Shown here in pieces: positions 1 to 10,525 of a DNA stretch of 64,000 nucleotides (position 1 is its first letter; each line of letters begins with the position of its first letter). Made by a program: the position numbers and the translations under genes. The notes beneath the pieces are model-generated. The model made no database searches. It was not told where the DNA came from and saw only the letters and a program-made list of their open reading frames with translations. Source of the DNA: Raffaelea ambrosiae (Eukaryota; Ascomycota; Sordariomycetes; Ophiostomatales; Ophiostomataceae); the NCBI GenBank assembly GCA_002778195.1, contig PCDI01000009.1, positions 956,725-1,020,724 of the forward strand. The letters are read 5' to 3'.

Positions 1-2650
1 CGAGCTGACTCTCAAGACCATGGGCAAGTGGGTCAGCTGGATCGACATCTCGCTCGTCATCAACCAGGACATGCTCAACCTGCTCTTCCCGCTCGTCGGC
101 CGCACCAACCCGACCGGCGGCGAGGACAAGGTGCGCGACGCCGCCATCGACACCATCACCGAGGTCGTGTCCAAGAAGATGAAGCCGGCGGACAAGATCG
201 AGCTGATCGCCTTTCTGAACCTGCGCGAGATGGTCGCCCAGCTCGTCGCCAGCTCCGCCCTCAACGAGTTCCAGAAGACGCCCAAGTACGACACCGACCT
301 GGCCGAGGCCGTGGCCAAGCTCGTCAACGCCACCATGGCCGACATTGTCCGCGTGCTGGACGACGCCAGCGTCGACGCCAGCGTGCGCGCCCGTGCCGAG
401 CCGCTGCTGCACGACTTCCTGCCCCTGCTGCTGCGCTTCTTCTCGGACGAGTACGACGAGGTCTGCTCTACGGTCATCCCGGCCCTCACCGACCTCCTGA
501 CCTTCTTGCGCAAGGTGCCCAACCTCCCGCCGTCGTACCGGGAGATGCTGGCGCCGATCCTGAATGCCGTCGTGGCCAAGATGCGATATGACGAGACGAC
601 CAACTGGGGCAACAAGGAGGAGCAGACGGACGAGGTCGAGTTCCAGGACCTGCGCAAGCTGCTGCAGAACCTGCAGAAGAGCATCGCGGCCGTGGACCAG
701 GACCTGTACATCGACGTGCTGAGCAACCTGATTGCCAACACCTTCCAGACGCTCGACCACCAGGGCGCGGCCATGGACTGGCGCGACGTCGACCTGGCCC
801 TGCACGAGCTCGATCTCTTCGGCGAGCTGTCGCTGCCCAACCAGGGCCTGTCGCAGAAGAACAAGCCGTCGACGGCGGCTGCGGAGCGCATGGTGGCCCT
901 CATGCGCAAGATGCTCGAGTCGGGCATCGCCGACTTCCCGCACCCGGCTATCCTGCTGCAGTACATGGAGATCTGCAGCCGGTACTGCCTATTTTTCGAG
1001 ACGCACCAGGAGTACATCCCCCGCGTGCTGGAGAACTTTGTGCGGCTCACACACCACGACCACCCGCGCATCCGCATCCGGTCGTGGTACCTGTTCCACC
1101 GCGTGGTGCGGCAGCTCCGCTCGCAGGTGGGCAACGTTGCCGAGACGATTATCCAGTCCATCAGCGACCTGCTGCCGATCCGGGCCGAGGTATCCAACGA
1201 AGAAGCCTCGGACGACATGTCGTCGGACGAGACGGACCACTCGGCCGATGCGCTCTTCAATGGCCAGCTCTACCTGTTCGAGGCCGTGGGCTGCGTGTCG
1301 TCGACGCAGGCCACGCCAGCCGACAAGCAGGCGCTGTATGCGCGATCGGTTATGGACCCGCTGTTTGTCGACATGGAGCACCACCTGCCGCGGGCCAAGG
1401 CCGGCGATGCGCAGGCCATCCTGCAGATCCATCATATCATCATGGCTCTGGGCACACTGGCGTACGGCTTCTCCGACTATCAGATTGGGGGCTCCAGCCA
1501 GGGCAGCGGCGGGGCCAGTGCCAGCAACCGGCCAGTGCCGGACGAGGCGATCTCAGCCGAGTTCTCGCGGGCGTCCAAGGCAATCTTGATTGCGCTGGGC
1601 GAGCTCAACGCCAACTCGGAGATCCGGGCAGCGTGCCGGTCGGCGTTTTCGCGGCTGCTGGGCGTTATGGGCGTGGCTGTGCTGCCGCAGCTGCCGCAGT
1701 GGATCGAGGGCCTGCTGTCGCAGACGTCCTCCAAGGACGAGATGGCCTTTTTCCTGCGGCTGTTGGAGCAGGTGGTCTACAACTTCAAGGGCCAGATCTA
1801 CAACGTGCTCAACATGCTGTTGACACCGCTGCTGCAAAGGGTGCTGGGCGGGCTGTCGGAGCCGATTTCGGGCACGGACGACGAGATCCAGCTGGCCGAG
1901 CTGCGGCGGGAGTACCTGACGTTCCTGCAGATCATCCTGACCAACCAGCTGGAGGGCGTGCTGGTCAGCGAGACGAACCAGAACTTTTTCGAGACGATGA
2001 TCTCGTCAGTGACCATGCTGGCGCGGATCATCACGCACAGCAACCTGGTCGCCAGCCGGATCGCGTTCAGCGTGCTGGCGCGGATGACGGCGGTCTGGGG
2101 CGGACCGGACGTGGCCCGAGTCACGGCGGCGCTGGGCGGCGGTCCCGGCGCAGGCAAAAACAGTAATAGTAATACCCATAACAATAGCACGAGCAACAAC
2201 AGCAACAGCAACAACAACAATAACAACAACAACAACGCGCAGAACACAAACGGTGCGCAAAATGACGGTGGACAACACAACCAGAACGGCAACGGCAGTG
2301 CCTCGGCCAACCTGGGCGGACCGCCGTCACCGACGATTCCTGGGTTCGACGGCTTTGCCATTGAGCGGTTCCACGCGGCGTGCTGGGAGGTGTTGCGGGA
2401 CCCGCAGTTCCGCCCGAGCAAGGACGCACAGTCACGGCAGGTGCTCGTGGAGATTGCCGGGCTGGAGCAGACCATCTACACCAAGACGGGCGATGTGTTT
2501 ATCCAACACCTGCAGGCGACACTCTTCCCGCAACTGGGGCCCAACGACGGCGGCATGGCGGTTGGCTCGGCATTCATGCAGGCCATGACAACGTCAGCAG
2601 ACCGGCGGGCGTTTGCAACGTACCTGCAGACGCTGCGGCCAAGCGACTGA
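1..2650 (+). CDS. LOS1: Exportin-T (tRNA nuclear exportin), C-terminal part, 5' end off the window
   Basis: This is the C-terminal part of an importin-beta-type karyopherin that carries mature tRNA out of the nucleus with Ran-GTP. The frame is already open at base 2 and continues into the methionine at 20, so that methionine is internal and the gene begins left of the window. The stretch around WVSWIDISLVIN is the conserved hallmark of Los1/Xpo-t, and the rest reads as helical HEAT-like repeats with no stop for about 880 codons. An asparagine/serine-rich insert (about codons 712-757 counted from the methionine at 20, bases 2155-2290) interrupts the conserved C-terminal region and is probably a disordered loop. 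No intron is needed in the visible part. It is convergent with the next gene. The family call rests on recognised conserved segments; tRNA export is the known family role. Confidence 0.9.
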   Translation, partial: ELTLKTMGKWVSWIDISLVINQDMLNLLFPLVGRTNPTGGEDKVRDAAIDTITEVVSKKMKPADKIELIAFLNLREMVAQLVASSALNEFQKTPKYDTDLAEAVAKLVNATMADIVRVLDDASVDASVRARAEPLLHDFLPLLLRFFSDEYDEVCSTVIPALTDLLTFLRKVPNLPPSYREMLAPILNAVVAKMRYDETTNWGNKEEQTDEVEFQDLRKLLQNLQKSIAAVDQDLYIDVLSNLIANTFQTLDHQGAAMDWRDVDLALHELDLFGELSLPNQGLSQKNKPSTAAAERMVALMRKMLESGIADFPHPAILLQYMEICSRYCLFFETHQEYIPRVLENFVRLTHHDHPRIRIRSWYLFHRVVRQLRSQVGNVAETIIQSISDLLPIRAEVSNEEASDDMSSDETDHSADALFNGQLYLFEAVGCVSSTQATPADKQALYARSVMDPLFVDMEHHLPRAKAGDAQAILQIHHIIMALGTLAYGFSDYQIGGSSQGSGGASASNRPVPDEAISAEFSRASKAILIALGELNANSEIRAACRSAFSRLLGVMGVAVLPQLPQWIEGLLSQTSSKDEMAFFLRLLEQVVYNFKGQIYNVLNMLLTPLLQRVLGGLSEPISGTDDEIQLAELRREYLTFLQIILTNQLEGVLVSETNQNFFETMISSVTMLARIITHSNLVASRIAFSVLARMTAVWGGPDVARVTAALGGGPGAGKNSNSNTHNNSTSNNSNSNNNNNNNNNAQNTNGAQNDGGQHNQNGNGSASANLGGPPSPTIPGFDGFAIERFHAACWEVLRDPQFRPSKDAQSRQVLVEIAGLEQTIYTKTGDVFIQHLQATLFPQLGPNDGGMAVGSAFMQAMTTSADRRAFATYLQTLRPSD

Positions 2651-4367
2651 GCAGAAAAGGAGTTCCGACGTTTCTGGTGACTGGATTTCCATTTGGCGAC
2701 AATTTTTGGTGGCTGAGAGTCCTCTGCGAACCAGCGACTGGCTCACTGGACGTCAGCCTTTCTATGTGCTAATGTTCTTATGTGCTGTGGTTTTTTTGGT
2801 TTTTTTTGGTTTTTTTTGTGTTCCTATTGTTCCTATTGTTTCTACACATCATTTTTGGAGCCTCTCTCTCTCTTCTGTTCACTGTCCATATTTCCATGTT
2901 TTTTTTCCCTTTGTCGATAACCACCAGACCAATGATTACACTTTCTCATATACACTGTACAGGCGGCTGTTTCTCTCATCCGTTTCCGTTTGGCCCTCTT
3001 TCCTGTTCTTTCTCTCTCTCGCGGGGGGGCTTCATATGAAGGGGGGAAGTGTTTCTTATACTCTTTGTTTTCTTTTCTTTTTTTCTGTTGTGCCAAGCCT
3101 GCCAGATACACATACAACATACACTTATAACCCCCCTACCCCTACCCCTACCCCCACAATATTCCACGACACGTTTCTCTCCCCTTTAAAGAAAAAAAAA
3201 TACCAAAATTTCAATAAGCAAAAAATAACGTCGGGTTGGGACGCATGGACGGCGTTCTTCTTTTTTTTTTTTTTCATTACTTTGATTGTTATCTCCCCTT
3301 CTTTTTTTCGTGCCTTCCGCGTCGTCTTTTGCCGTGTCCTTTTTGCGGACATTTATGGGCAATTTCATTCCTTGCCTTGCTTGCCTTCCTTCTGGCTGCC
3401 TGGGTTTGTCTTTTTTTGTTGGAAAGCGTTCACATTCACACAGTCCTACACTTGCACACAAAAAAGAGACAAAAAGACTTGCTAGGAAACGAGGGGAGAA
3501 AAAAAAAGACACAAGACAGAAAAAAAATTATATCAAGAAGGAAAGAAGGAGAAGGATGATACCGCCTTCCGAAATAGTTCAAACTTGGGATATATGTTAA
3601 CTACATCACACGCGGAGACATCAGCTTGTGACAATTGACTCATTTAGAAGACTTTATAAAAAAAAAAGCGATATTTTTCACACTAGTTATCATACACGAT
3701 ATGCTGCACTGTAGGCGTGACAGATGAAATACGAGATGCATGAGGTCTGTGCTACAAATATAGCAACTCGATGCGGAAGACGTGTGCTATTCAAAAAGAA
3801 ACATACACCTGTGGTTTCTAGAGAAACAGATGATGTAAAGTAATATAATAATATAATGAGTGCTCATCCTATAGTAAAAGAGATGGAGGGGAATCCTGTG
3901 TATATACTAACAAAACAAAATACCGACAGAAAGGAGAAAGGAAAGAAAGGAAAGATGCGTGGACTCTCGGCGTCGTCCGATCCAGAGAGAGATACATACC
4001 ATGTATATATCGAATGCAAGATACCAAACGAATGGGGTGGGTAGGCGACCAAGGAAAAAAATCATACAATCAAACAGGAGAAAAGAGAAGAACAAAGAAC
4101 AAGAAAAGAAAATCGTTGGGCAGGTCCAATCTGGGAGAGGTCCAATCTGGTCAATCTGGTCAATCTGGTGCTTGTAGGACGGTGTGTCCTGTGAGTTGTG
4201 TAGTCTGATAAAGAAAAAGAAAAGAAAAAAAAGCCTTGTTCGTGTCTTCGTAGTTGTGTGTCTGTGTGTCTGTGTGTCTGTGTGTCTGTGGCGTGTGGTG
4301 TGTGGTGTGGAGAGTTTCCCTGTACTTCTGCCGTCCTCCTGTTCTCCTGTTCTCACCCTTTGTTCTT
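2651..4367. other. Convergent intergenic region, T-rich then A-rich, no gene seen
   Basis: This separates the 3' ends of LOS1 (+) and the unknown protein gene (-). Bases 2770-3000 are T-rich on the + strand with runs of TTTTTTTGG, as expected of a fungal 3' UTR. A short C-rich run of CCCCTA units lies near 3130-3155. Poly-T (3256-3272) and A-rich stretches follow. The short open frames here come from low-complexity sequence and show no family features. From about 4250 there is a GTGTGTCT-type microsatellite, which would lie in the 3' UTR of the minus-strand gene. Confidence 0.6.
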
Positions 4368-6299
4368 TTATTTCCAGAACCACCCAGTCTTCTTCTCCGT
4401 CTCCCCTGTCTTGTCTGTCTTGTCTGTCTTGTCCGTCTTGTCTGCCTTGTCCGTCTTGTCCGACGAGCCCGCCTTCCACACCTTTTCGTCGCTGTTGTTG
4501 TCGGCATCGTCCACACCCGGCGACCGGATCGTGTACCGGGTCTCCCGCGACACTTCCCGGCCGTCGGCGTCCAGACGGCGGACCACCGTCTTGACATGCC
4601 GGTTGCCAAACACGTCAACATGGTCCTCGGTGGTGCGGATGGTCTGGAGCGAGTTGGGGGAGGGGGTCGACGACGATGACGACGACGACGAGGTGGCAGT
4701 CTCGGCAAAGTCTGTGGAGAAGGGGGAAGACGCCGACGACACCGACGACACCGACGACGAAGTGGTGGTGGTCTCCGAAAAGTCCTTGGCAAAGGGCACG
4801 AGACTGCCCGAGCTCTCGGCAGTGGTCTTGGTCTCCGAATCGTCGCTGCTTCCGTCGGTCACGGCCTTGATAAACGTGCTCAGGGACTTTTCGGCATCGG
4901 CATAGGCAGAGCGGACGGCCGTGTAGAGCTCGTCCTCGACCGAGGGGGTTTGCTGCTGTTTCCCGTCGGCGCCTGCTGCGTCCTTCTTGTCCGCCGTGTC
5001 CTCGTCAATGATGCGGCCGAGCACGCGGAAGACGCGGTCGAGCTCGTCAAAGAGGCCGACATGGAAGGGCCGGACGGGCCACGTGGGGGCAGACGAGGGG
5101 TCCGTGCGGTTGTTGCGGCTGTTGCTGTTCTCCGTCTGGTCGTCCTCGTCCTCGTCATCCCAGTCGTACGGCCACGCATCATCGTCGTCGTCGTCTTGGT
5201 CGTCATTCTCTTCTTGCCGCCCCATCACCACACCCTCGTCCGCCTCCTCGGCCTGCTCCATCGTCCACGCCTTTTCCCGCGCGGCCAGGTCGGCAGCCGC
5301 CTGGACGACGCCGTCCCTGTAGGAGGCGGAGCTCGCAGTGCTGGGGGTCTCTTCCTTCTCCTCTGGTGCGACGGCCTGGGCCGCGGGCACGCCCTTGGGG
5401 AAGTAGGCGTCCAGCAGGCGCTCGCTGTGCATGCGGTGGAAGAAGACGTAGGGGGGCTCGAGGGCGCTGCCGTAGCGCATCTGGTAGCGCAGGTTGCGGT
5501 AGGAGCGGGTGGCGAGGTCGAGCAGGGGGAGGCCGCTGCTGGCGCGCAGGAGGTCCTCAAAGGCGTCGGCATAGGTGAAGGCGTAGGGGTCGGCGCCAAA
5601 GGGGACGTCGCGGGGGACGGGTGGGGGGAGGGGGCCCGCGGGGGAGGACCGGGCACCCCAGCGCCGTCCATGGCTCCTGCAAAAGCCAAAGGGGCGGTGG
5701 TGGTGGTGACTGGGATGATGGCTGCTCTGGGAGGAAGAGAAGGGGCCGAAGCCGCCCGGCCAGTCGTTCTCGTCGCCGCTGCCGTCGGGCTGGGGGTGGT
5801 TCTGGTGCTGGGCGAGCTTGAGGGGCGAGTAGGGCGAGTAGTAGATGAACTTGTGCCACTCGAGGAGCTGGGCGGCGTCGACGCCGTCGAGGACGTTGTC
5901 GTTGCCGTTGTCGTTGCCGTTGTCGTTGCTGTCGTTGTTGTTGTTGTTTCCTCCACGGCCCAGACTTCCGGAGGCTGCCAGGCCTGCTGAGCCGCTGGGG
6001 ACCATCGAGCCCGCGGAGGCTTCGGAGGAGTAGGGGCGGGCGGCGGCCGCGGATGGCAGCTGGGCCGAGGACGAGGATGTGTTCTGGCCGGGCGGCGGCG
6101 CGCCTGTGCTCTGGCTTGTTGGCGGGGCGTGGCTCGGCGGGCTGGTTCCGTCGGAGCCGTCCTCGCGGCGGATGTTGAGGCTCTTTGTCATGACGGCGGG
6201 AATGCCCAGCAGGCTGTTGAGCGTCAGGCCAATGTGGGCGTCGACATGCTGTTTCCAGCGCACAAAGGGATTCTTGGGGGGGTCGTTGTCGTCGGGCAT
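4368..6299 (-). CDS. Fungal protein of unknown function (643 aa)
   Basis: I do not recognise a named family. The chosen start (MPDDNDPPKN) lies 21 codons inside a longer frame whose extension (rich in His, Thr, Gln) looks non-conserved; the start at 6362 remains possible. The N-terminal segment NPFVRWKQHVDAHIG resembles the opening of small conserved ascomycete proteins. A second globular-looking block (about residues 236-302, from DPYAFTYADAFEDLL to YFPKG) is tyrosine-rich and ordered. Around these lie disordered stretches: Ser/Gly and Asn/Asp repeats (about 100-135), a His-rich patch, an acidic tract (about 365-391), Ser/Thr-rich sequence (500-600) and a C-terminal run of KTD/KAD triplets encoded by a 9-base minisatellite. 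No signal peptide or membrane segment is evident. GC-rich third positions across an unbroken 644-codon frame support a real gene. Confidence 0.75.
   Translation of the reverse strand: MPDDNDPPKNPFVRWKQHVDAHIGLTLNSLLGIPAVMTKSLNIRREDGSDGTSPPSHAPPTSQSTGAPPPGQNTSSSSAQLPSAAAARPYSSEASAGSMVPSGSAGLAASGSLGRGGNNNNNDSNDNGNDNGNDNVLDGVDAAQLLEWHKFIYYSPYSPLKLAQHQNHPQPDGSGDENDWPGGFGPFSSSQSSHHPSHHHHRPFGFCRSHGRRWGARSSPAGPLPPPVPRDVPFGADPYAFTYADAFEDLLRASSGLPLLDLATRSYRNLRYQMRYGSALEPPYVFFHRMHSERLLDAYFPKGVPAAQAVAPEEKEETPSTASSASYRDGVVQAAADLAAREKAWTMEQAEEADEGVVMGRQEENDDQDDDDDDAWPYDWDDEDEDDQTENSNSRNNRTDPSSAPTWPVRPFHVGLFDELDRVFRVLGRIIDEDTADKKDAAGADGKQQQTPSVEDELYTAVRSAYADAEKSLSTFIKAVTDGSSDDSETKTTAESSGSLVPFAKDFSETTTTSSSVSSVSSASSPFSTDFAETATSSSSSSSSTPSPNSLQTIRTTEDHVDVFGNRHVKTVVRRLDADGREVSRETRYTIRSPGVDDADNNSDEKVWKAGSSDKTDKADKTDKTDKTDKTGETEKKTGWFWK
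4375..4475. repeat. 9-base coding minisatellite (KTD repeats)
   Basis: Tandem units of the form TTGTCTGTC/TTGTCCGTC on the + strand encode repeated Asp-Lys-Thr near the C-terminus of the minus-strand unknown protein. The 9-base period keeps frame, so copy number can vary without breaking the gene. Confidence 0.75.
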
Positions 6300-7594
6300 G
6301 GTTGTTGGATGGAATGCTTGTTGCAGAGGGTGGTGTGTGTTCGTGAGAGAGTTCCCCCCCATCTCGCCGGAATCCTATCGGGCTCACACGATATCTCCAA
6401 CTTTTAGTGCCGTGGAAAAGCCGCCCCACGGAAAGGGCGATAGAACACCATAGAGAGACTGGGCTGCCCGCCTGCCCCCAAACCCGCCTGGGAGCGGGGC
6501 TCATACTATTAGCTAGCAGGTCGGATTCGTCGGCAAAAGGCGGCTGGCCAATCACAGGCCGTGGTGGTGTCAGGCGGGCCAGGAAACCGCCGTGGTGGGG
6601 CCACGTCAAAGGCAAGGACAGTGCGAGCGACCCTCTAAAGACCCTCTAGAAGCTAGGGGCTGATTTGAGCAGAAAGAACAGAAAGACTGGCATTAGAAAG
6701 CACTTAACGGTAGCGGCGCTAGCAGTGTTGCTGCTGCATGCCTCCTTGTTTGTCCTCCTCTTGGCCGCCGCTATCGCCTATCACGTCCGACACATCATGA
6801 AAAGCGCGTGCGAAGCCTCTCTCAAAACGGCCTAGGCGGGAAAGCGACCTTGATTTTTTTCTCCTTGGAACTCTGCTCTTGGATTCCCCGTCCCCGAGAA
6901 CATTGCCTGCTACCCTGGAGGGAAGAGAGCTTCGTGTGCTTTTGTGTTTTGGGGAGCTGCCTGCCAGGCATCCAAGAACGGAAACAAAGCGAAACACACC
7001 TTTTTGGGAGAGCAGATTGGCGTTTCGCCACAAGACAGTACGCGGCAGTCCTTTAGGCTTTGGTGTCTTTTTTTTTTGTCGCAATCACAAGCTATTATCT
7101 GGTGGCCACGTTGCGTGTGCCTCATACGACACGACAAAGACGAAAGACGACAGACACCAAACGGCAGACGGCCGACGACCAGCAACGCAAGCCGTCCAAA
7201 GACATTTTGCTTTTATCGTCTCCTCTTCACGACCCATCCTCCCGATGACCACGAGTCAGAACTCCTGTCGCAGGCAGTCCTCCTCGAGGCTGAGACGATA
7301 AAGGGCCCGACACGAGCTGAAACAAAAGCAAGGAGACGACGCGAGGGGAACGCAGAGAAGGGAGGAACATAGACGGGGAGGAGAGGGGAGAGGTGAAGAG
7401 CCGGACAAGAGACGCGAGCGACGCGAGCGACACGAGCGAGCGAAGCGAGTGAAGTGAGCGAGGAAAGAGAAGTGAGCGAGGAAACGAAGTGAGCGAGGAA
7501 AGTGAAGTGAGCGAGAAAGCCAAGAACAAATCGAGCGAAGCGAGGAAACCAAACGAGGCGAGGAAACCAAAACGAGCGAGGAAACCAAACCAAA
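6300..7594. promoter_or_regulatory. Divergent promoter region between the unknown protein gene and the NIPA gene
   Basis: Both flanking genes start here and run outward. A CCAATCA box is at 6548-6554, about 250 bases upstream of the minus-strand start. It is the only recognisable element on that side. The middle shows no coding signal; short frames here match nothing I recognise. The last 180 bases before the NIPA start are a purine-rich GAGCGAAGCGAGGAAA-type tandem repeat, listed separately. Transcription start sites cannot be placed from the sequence. Confidence 0.5.
7410..7590. repeat. GAGCGAAGCGAGGAAA-type tandem repeat in the NIPA 5' leader
   Basis: Degenerate units of 15-20 bases (GAGCGAAGCGAG, GAAGTGAGCGAGGAAA, GAGGCGAGGAAACC) run to within a few bases of the NIPA start codon at 7595. 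The strand with the coding sense is purine-rich. The same core recurs at 20955-21095, 53765-54035, 56697-56795 and 63255-63690. Confidence 0.85.
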
Positions 7595-10525
7595 ATGGTG
7601 CCTCCGCCATTGCTCGCGGCATGGCCGCCGTTTTCAGGGGGCCTGTTTGAGAACGGGAACGGCACACTCGGCGACGGCGGCGACAGCGACCCGGGCACGG
7701 AGCTGCCGAGCAACTGGTCGTCGCTGATCGGGATTGTGACGGCGATTGTGGGCAACGTGCTGATTGCGCTGGCGCTGAACGTGCAGCGGTATGCACACAT
7801 CCGGCTGCACCAGCAGCGGCAGCAGAACCGGGAACGGGCGCGGCAAGCGCTGAAGAGTGTGGAGAGGCAGGACGGGCCGGGCGGACAGGGCGGACGGGAC
7901 AGTCAGAATGGACCAACCGGACAAAACGGACTGTCCGGACAGAACGGCCGGTCCGGCCCGTTCGGCCGGGCCGGCGGCGGCGGGTTCGGCTACGGGACGG
8001 TGTTACAGGACGACGGCCACGAGAGGACCGCACGCGGCTACGAGACGTCGCGGACCAAAAGAAGCTACCACGACGATCCGGCCGACGACTCCGGCTCCGA
8101 CTACAACAGCAGCATCGACGACGTCAACGACGACCCGCCCTCGCCCAGCGACGCCCTCGCCGCCAGCTTCAACAGCGACCTGTCCTCGACGCACGCGGCC
8201 GGGTCCGCGTCTTCCTCGTCGTCGTACCTGCGCTCGCCGTACTGGTGGCTGGGCCAGGTGCTGATCACGGTGGGCGAGATGGGCAACTTTTTGGCCTACG
8301 GCTTTGCGCCGGCGTCGATCGTGTCGCCGCTGGGCGTGGTGGCGCTGATCTCCAACTGCGTGATCGCGCCGATCCTGTTCAAGGAGCGCTTCCGCATGCG
8401 CGACTTTGGCGGCGTGGTGGTGGCGATCGCGGGCGCCGTGACGGTGGTGCTGAGCGCCAAGCAGGAGGAGACCAAGCTGAACCCGCACGACGTGTGGGAC
8501 GCCATCACGACGACGGCGTTTCTGGTGTATGTCCTGGTCACGTGCGCCCTCATCGCGCTGCTCATGTGGGCGAGCCCGCGCTACGGCCACCGCACGATCC
8601 TGATCGACCTCGGGCTCGTCGGCCTGTTCGGCGCCTACACCGTGCTGGCCACCAAGGGCGTGTCGTCCATGCTGTCGAGCACGCTGCTGGGCGCCTTCAC
8701 CACCCCGGTCACCTACGTGCTGCTCTTCATCCTGCTGGCCACCGCCGTCATGCAGGTCCGCTACGTCAACAAGGCCCTGCAGCGCTTCGACTCCACCCAG
8801 GTCATCCCCATCCAGTTTGTCATGTTCACCCTCAACGTCATCGTCGGCAGCGCCGTGCTCTACCGCGACTTTGAGCGCACCACCGCCCAGCAGGCCGCCA
8901 AGTTTGTCGGCGGCTGTCTGCTGACCTTTTTCGGCGTCATCATCATCACGAGCGGACGTCCGTCCGCCGACGGCGACGAGGAGGAGGAGGAGGAGGAGGA
9001 CTTGGATAGTCACGTGCCCGGCGAGCGCATCAGCCTGGCCGAGCAGGCTCGACTCTTGGACGAGCAATCCGGAACCGTGCCCGGCTCTCCGTCTCGGCCG
9101 CCGCGGACGCCCCGGACACCCCGGACACCCCGGACACCCACGACGCTGTCCCGCCGCTCGTCCCGGGCCTCGCACGTCAGCTTTGCGCACGTCCGCGGCC
9201 TTCAGCAGCAACAACAACAACAACAGCAACAACAACAACAGTTATCGGCAGCCTTCTTGTCGCAAGACGGCGTCCCGTCGCCCCGTTCGCCGCTGCCGCC
9301 CGCCGCTTCGTCGTCGTCGGCCTACACCCCGAGGATCGCATCGACCGGCGACGACGGCGACGATGGCGACGACGGCGACGACGAAGACGAAGGCGAGGAG
9401 GGCTACAACATGGTCGGCGACGACGCCACCGGCGACCTCGCGTCGCCGCTCCTCGAAAACCCCTGGAAGAAGAGCGGCGGCGGCGGCGGCGGCGTCCGTA
9501 TGAGCACCTCCCTCAGCGGACCGGGTGTTTTGGGTGGTGGCGGCACGGGCACGGGCACGACGCCCACCTCCCCAACCAAGTCGCCCAGTCGGCTCCTGCG
9601 GCCCGGTCTGGGCCCGTCTGCCTTCAGTGCCGACACAGTCCTGCTGCCGACCACCCCACGAGCAGACCGGGAACGAGAACGAGAACGGGACCGGGACCGG
9701 GAACGGGAACGAGAGCGGGCCCGTGACTGGGAGCGCGATCGCGACCATTTCCAGAGCCTGTTTTCGCCGTCGCCTCTGCTGTCGTCGACAGTCAGCACCG
9801 TCGTGGCCGACACCATTCTGAAGCACATGGAAACGGCCGCCAGCGGCAGCGGCGGCGTCAGCGGCGGCGGTGGCGGCGGCGGCGGCGGCGGTATGACGGG
9901 CGCTACGGAGATGGGCGGGACCATGGGCGGCAGTCTGCATACGGTCGGTGGCGGACAGCTGCACCATCACCATCACCATCACCCGGGAAGCAGCCGACGG
10001 CCGTCGGCCCGGCGGGTGCGGCCGGGGCTGCGGTCGAGTCTGTTTGTGCCGCAGGACGAGCTGGAGGACCGGCTCGAGCGGGGCGAGCCGTACTACTATC
10101 CGTATCGGCCACAGCAGCCTCCGCAGCCGCCTCAGCAGCATCCGCCGCCCAAGAGCGCGTCGGCCGAGGTGCTGGTGGCGGCCAGCGAGAACCCGCTGTC
10201 CGGGGCGAGGGGCGCAGGGGGTGGGGGAGGACAGAGCGGGGCCAACAGCAACAACAACAACAACAACAGCAACAACAGCAACAACACGGAGATCCGGCCG
10301 CAGCCGGTGCCCTTGCAGCCACCAGCCGAACAACGGTCCGGCATGCGGGACCGGGCGCGGAGTCTGAGCACGGCCCTGGGCGGGCTGCTCTCGTGGCCGC
10401 GGCGGACACGGCGGAACACGAGCCCGGGCGAGACGGGGCGTCTTTTGGGTGTCGCGAACAACGGACAAGACGGGCAGGACGCTGTGGCCGAGGACAGCGT
10501 GCCGCCGCGGTCCAGGACCCAGTAA
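7595..10525 (+). CDS. NIPA/DUF803 family magnesium transporter
   Basis: This is a multi-pass membrane protein of the NIPA (Mg_trans_NIPA, DUF803) family, which moves Mg2+ across plasma or endosomal membranes. The first membrane helix is at about residues 40-60 (LIGIVTAIVGNVLIALALNV). A 150-residue hydrophilic loop rich in Gly-Gln-Asn repeats then precedes the main helical block (about 212-450), which contains YGFAPASIVSPLGVVALISN, the family signature, and about eight more helices. The roughly 520-residue C-terminal tail is disordered and full of single-residue runs: Glu (about 463), Thr-Pro-Arg repeats, Gln (about 537-549), Gly-Asp-Asp repeats, Arg-Glu/Arg-Asp repeats (about 690-718), Gly, His (about 789-796) and Asn (about 885-897). 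The family is usually 350-750 residues, so this tail is unusually long. There is a single exon and the ATG follows directly on the repeat-rich leader. Confidence 0.9.
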   Translation: MVPPPLLAAWPPFSGGLFENGNGTLGDGGDSDPGTELPSNWSSLIGIVTAIVGNVLIALALNVQRYAHIRLHQQRQQNRERARQALKSVERQDGPGGQGGRDSQNGPTGQNGLSGQNGRSGPFGRAGGGGFGYGTVLQDDGHERTARGYETSRTKRSYHDDPADDSGSDYNSSIDDVNDDPPSPSDALAASFNSDLSSTHAAGSASSSSSYLRSPYWWLGQVLITVGEMGNFLAYGFAPASIVSPLGVVALISNCVIAPILFKERFRMRDFGGVVVAIAGAVTVVLSAKQEETKLNPHDVWDAITTTAFLVYVLVTCALIALLMWASPRYGHRTILIDLGLVGLFGAYTVLATKGVSSMLSSTLLGAFTTPVTYVLLFILLATAVMQVRYVNKALQRFDSTQVIPIQFVMFTLNVIVGSAVLYRDFERTTAQQAAKFVGGCLLTFFGVIIITSGRPSADGDEEEEEEEDLDSHVPGERISLAEQARLLDEQSGTVPGSPSRPPRTPRTPRTPRTPTTLSRRSSRASHVSFAHVRGLQQQQQQQQQQQQQLSAAFLSQDGVPSPRSPLPPAASSSSAYTPRIASTGDDGDDGDDGDDEDEGEEGYNMVGDDATGDLASPLLENPWKKSGGGGGGVRMSTSLSGPGVLGGGGTGTGTTPTSPTKSPSRLLRPGLGPSAFSADTVLLPTTPRADRERERERDRDRERERERARDWERDRDHFQSLFSPSPLLSSTVSTVVADTILKHMETAASGSGGVSGGGGGGGGGGMTGATEMGGTMGGSLHTVGGGQLHHHHHHHPGSSRRPSARRVRPGLRSSLFVPQDELEDRLERGEPYYYPYRPQQPPQPPQQHPPPKSASAEVLVAASENPLSGARGAGGGGGQSGANSNNNNNNSNNSNNTEIRPQPVPLQPPAEQRSGMRDRARSLSTALGGLLSWPRRTRRNTSPGETGRLLGVANNGQDGQDAVAEDSVPPRSRTQ

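Noticed and set aside
3129..3157. CCCCTA units resembling telomeric repeat
   Set aside because: Fungal telomeres of this group are TTAGGG/CCCTAA. This has a different unit, only about four copies, and lies inside a 3' flank.
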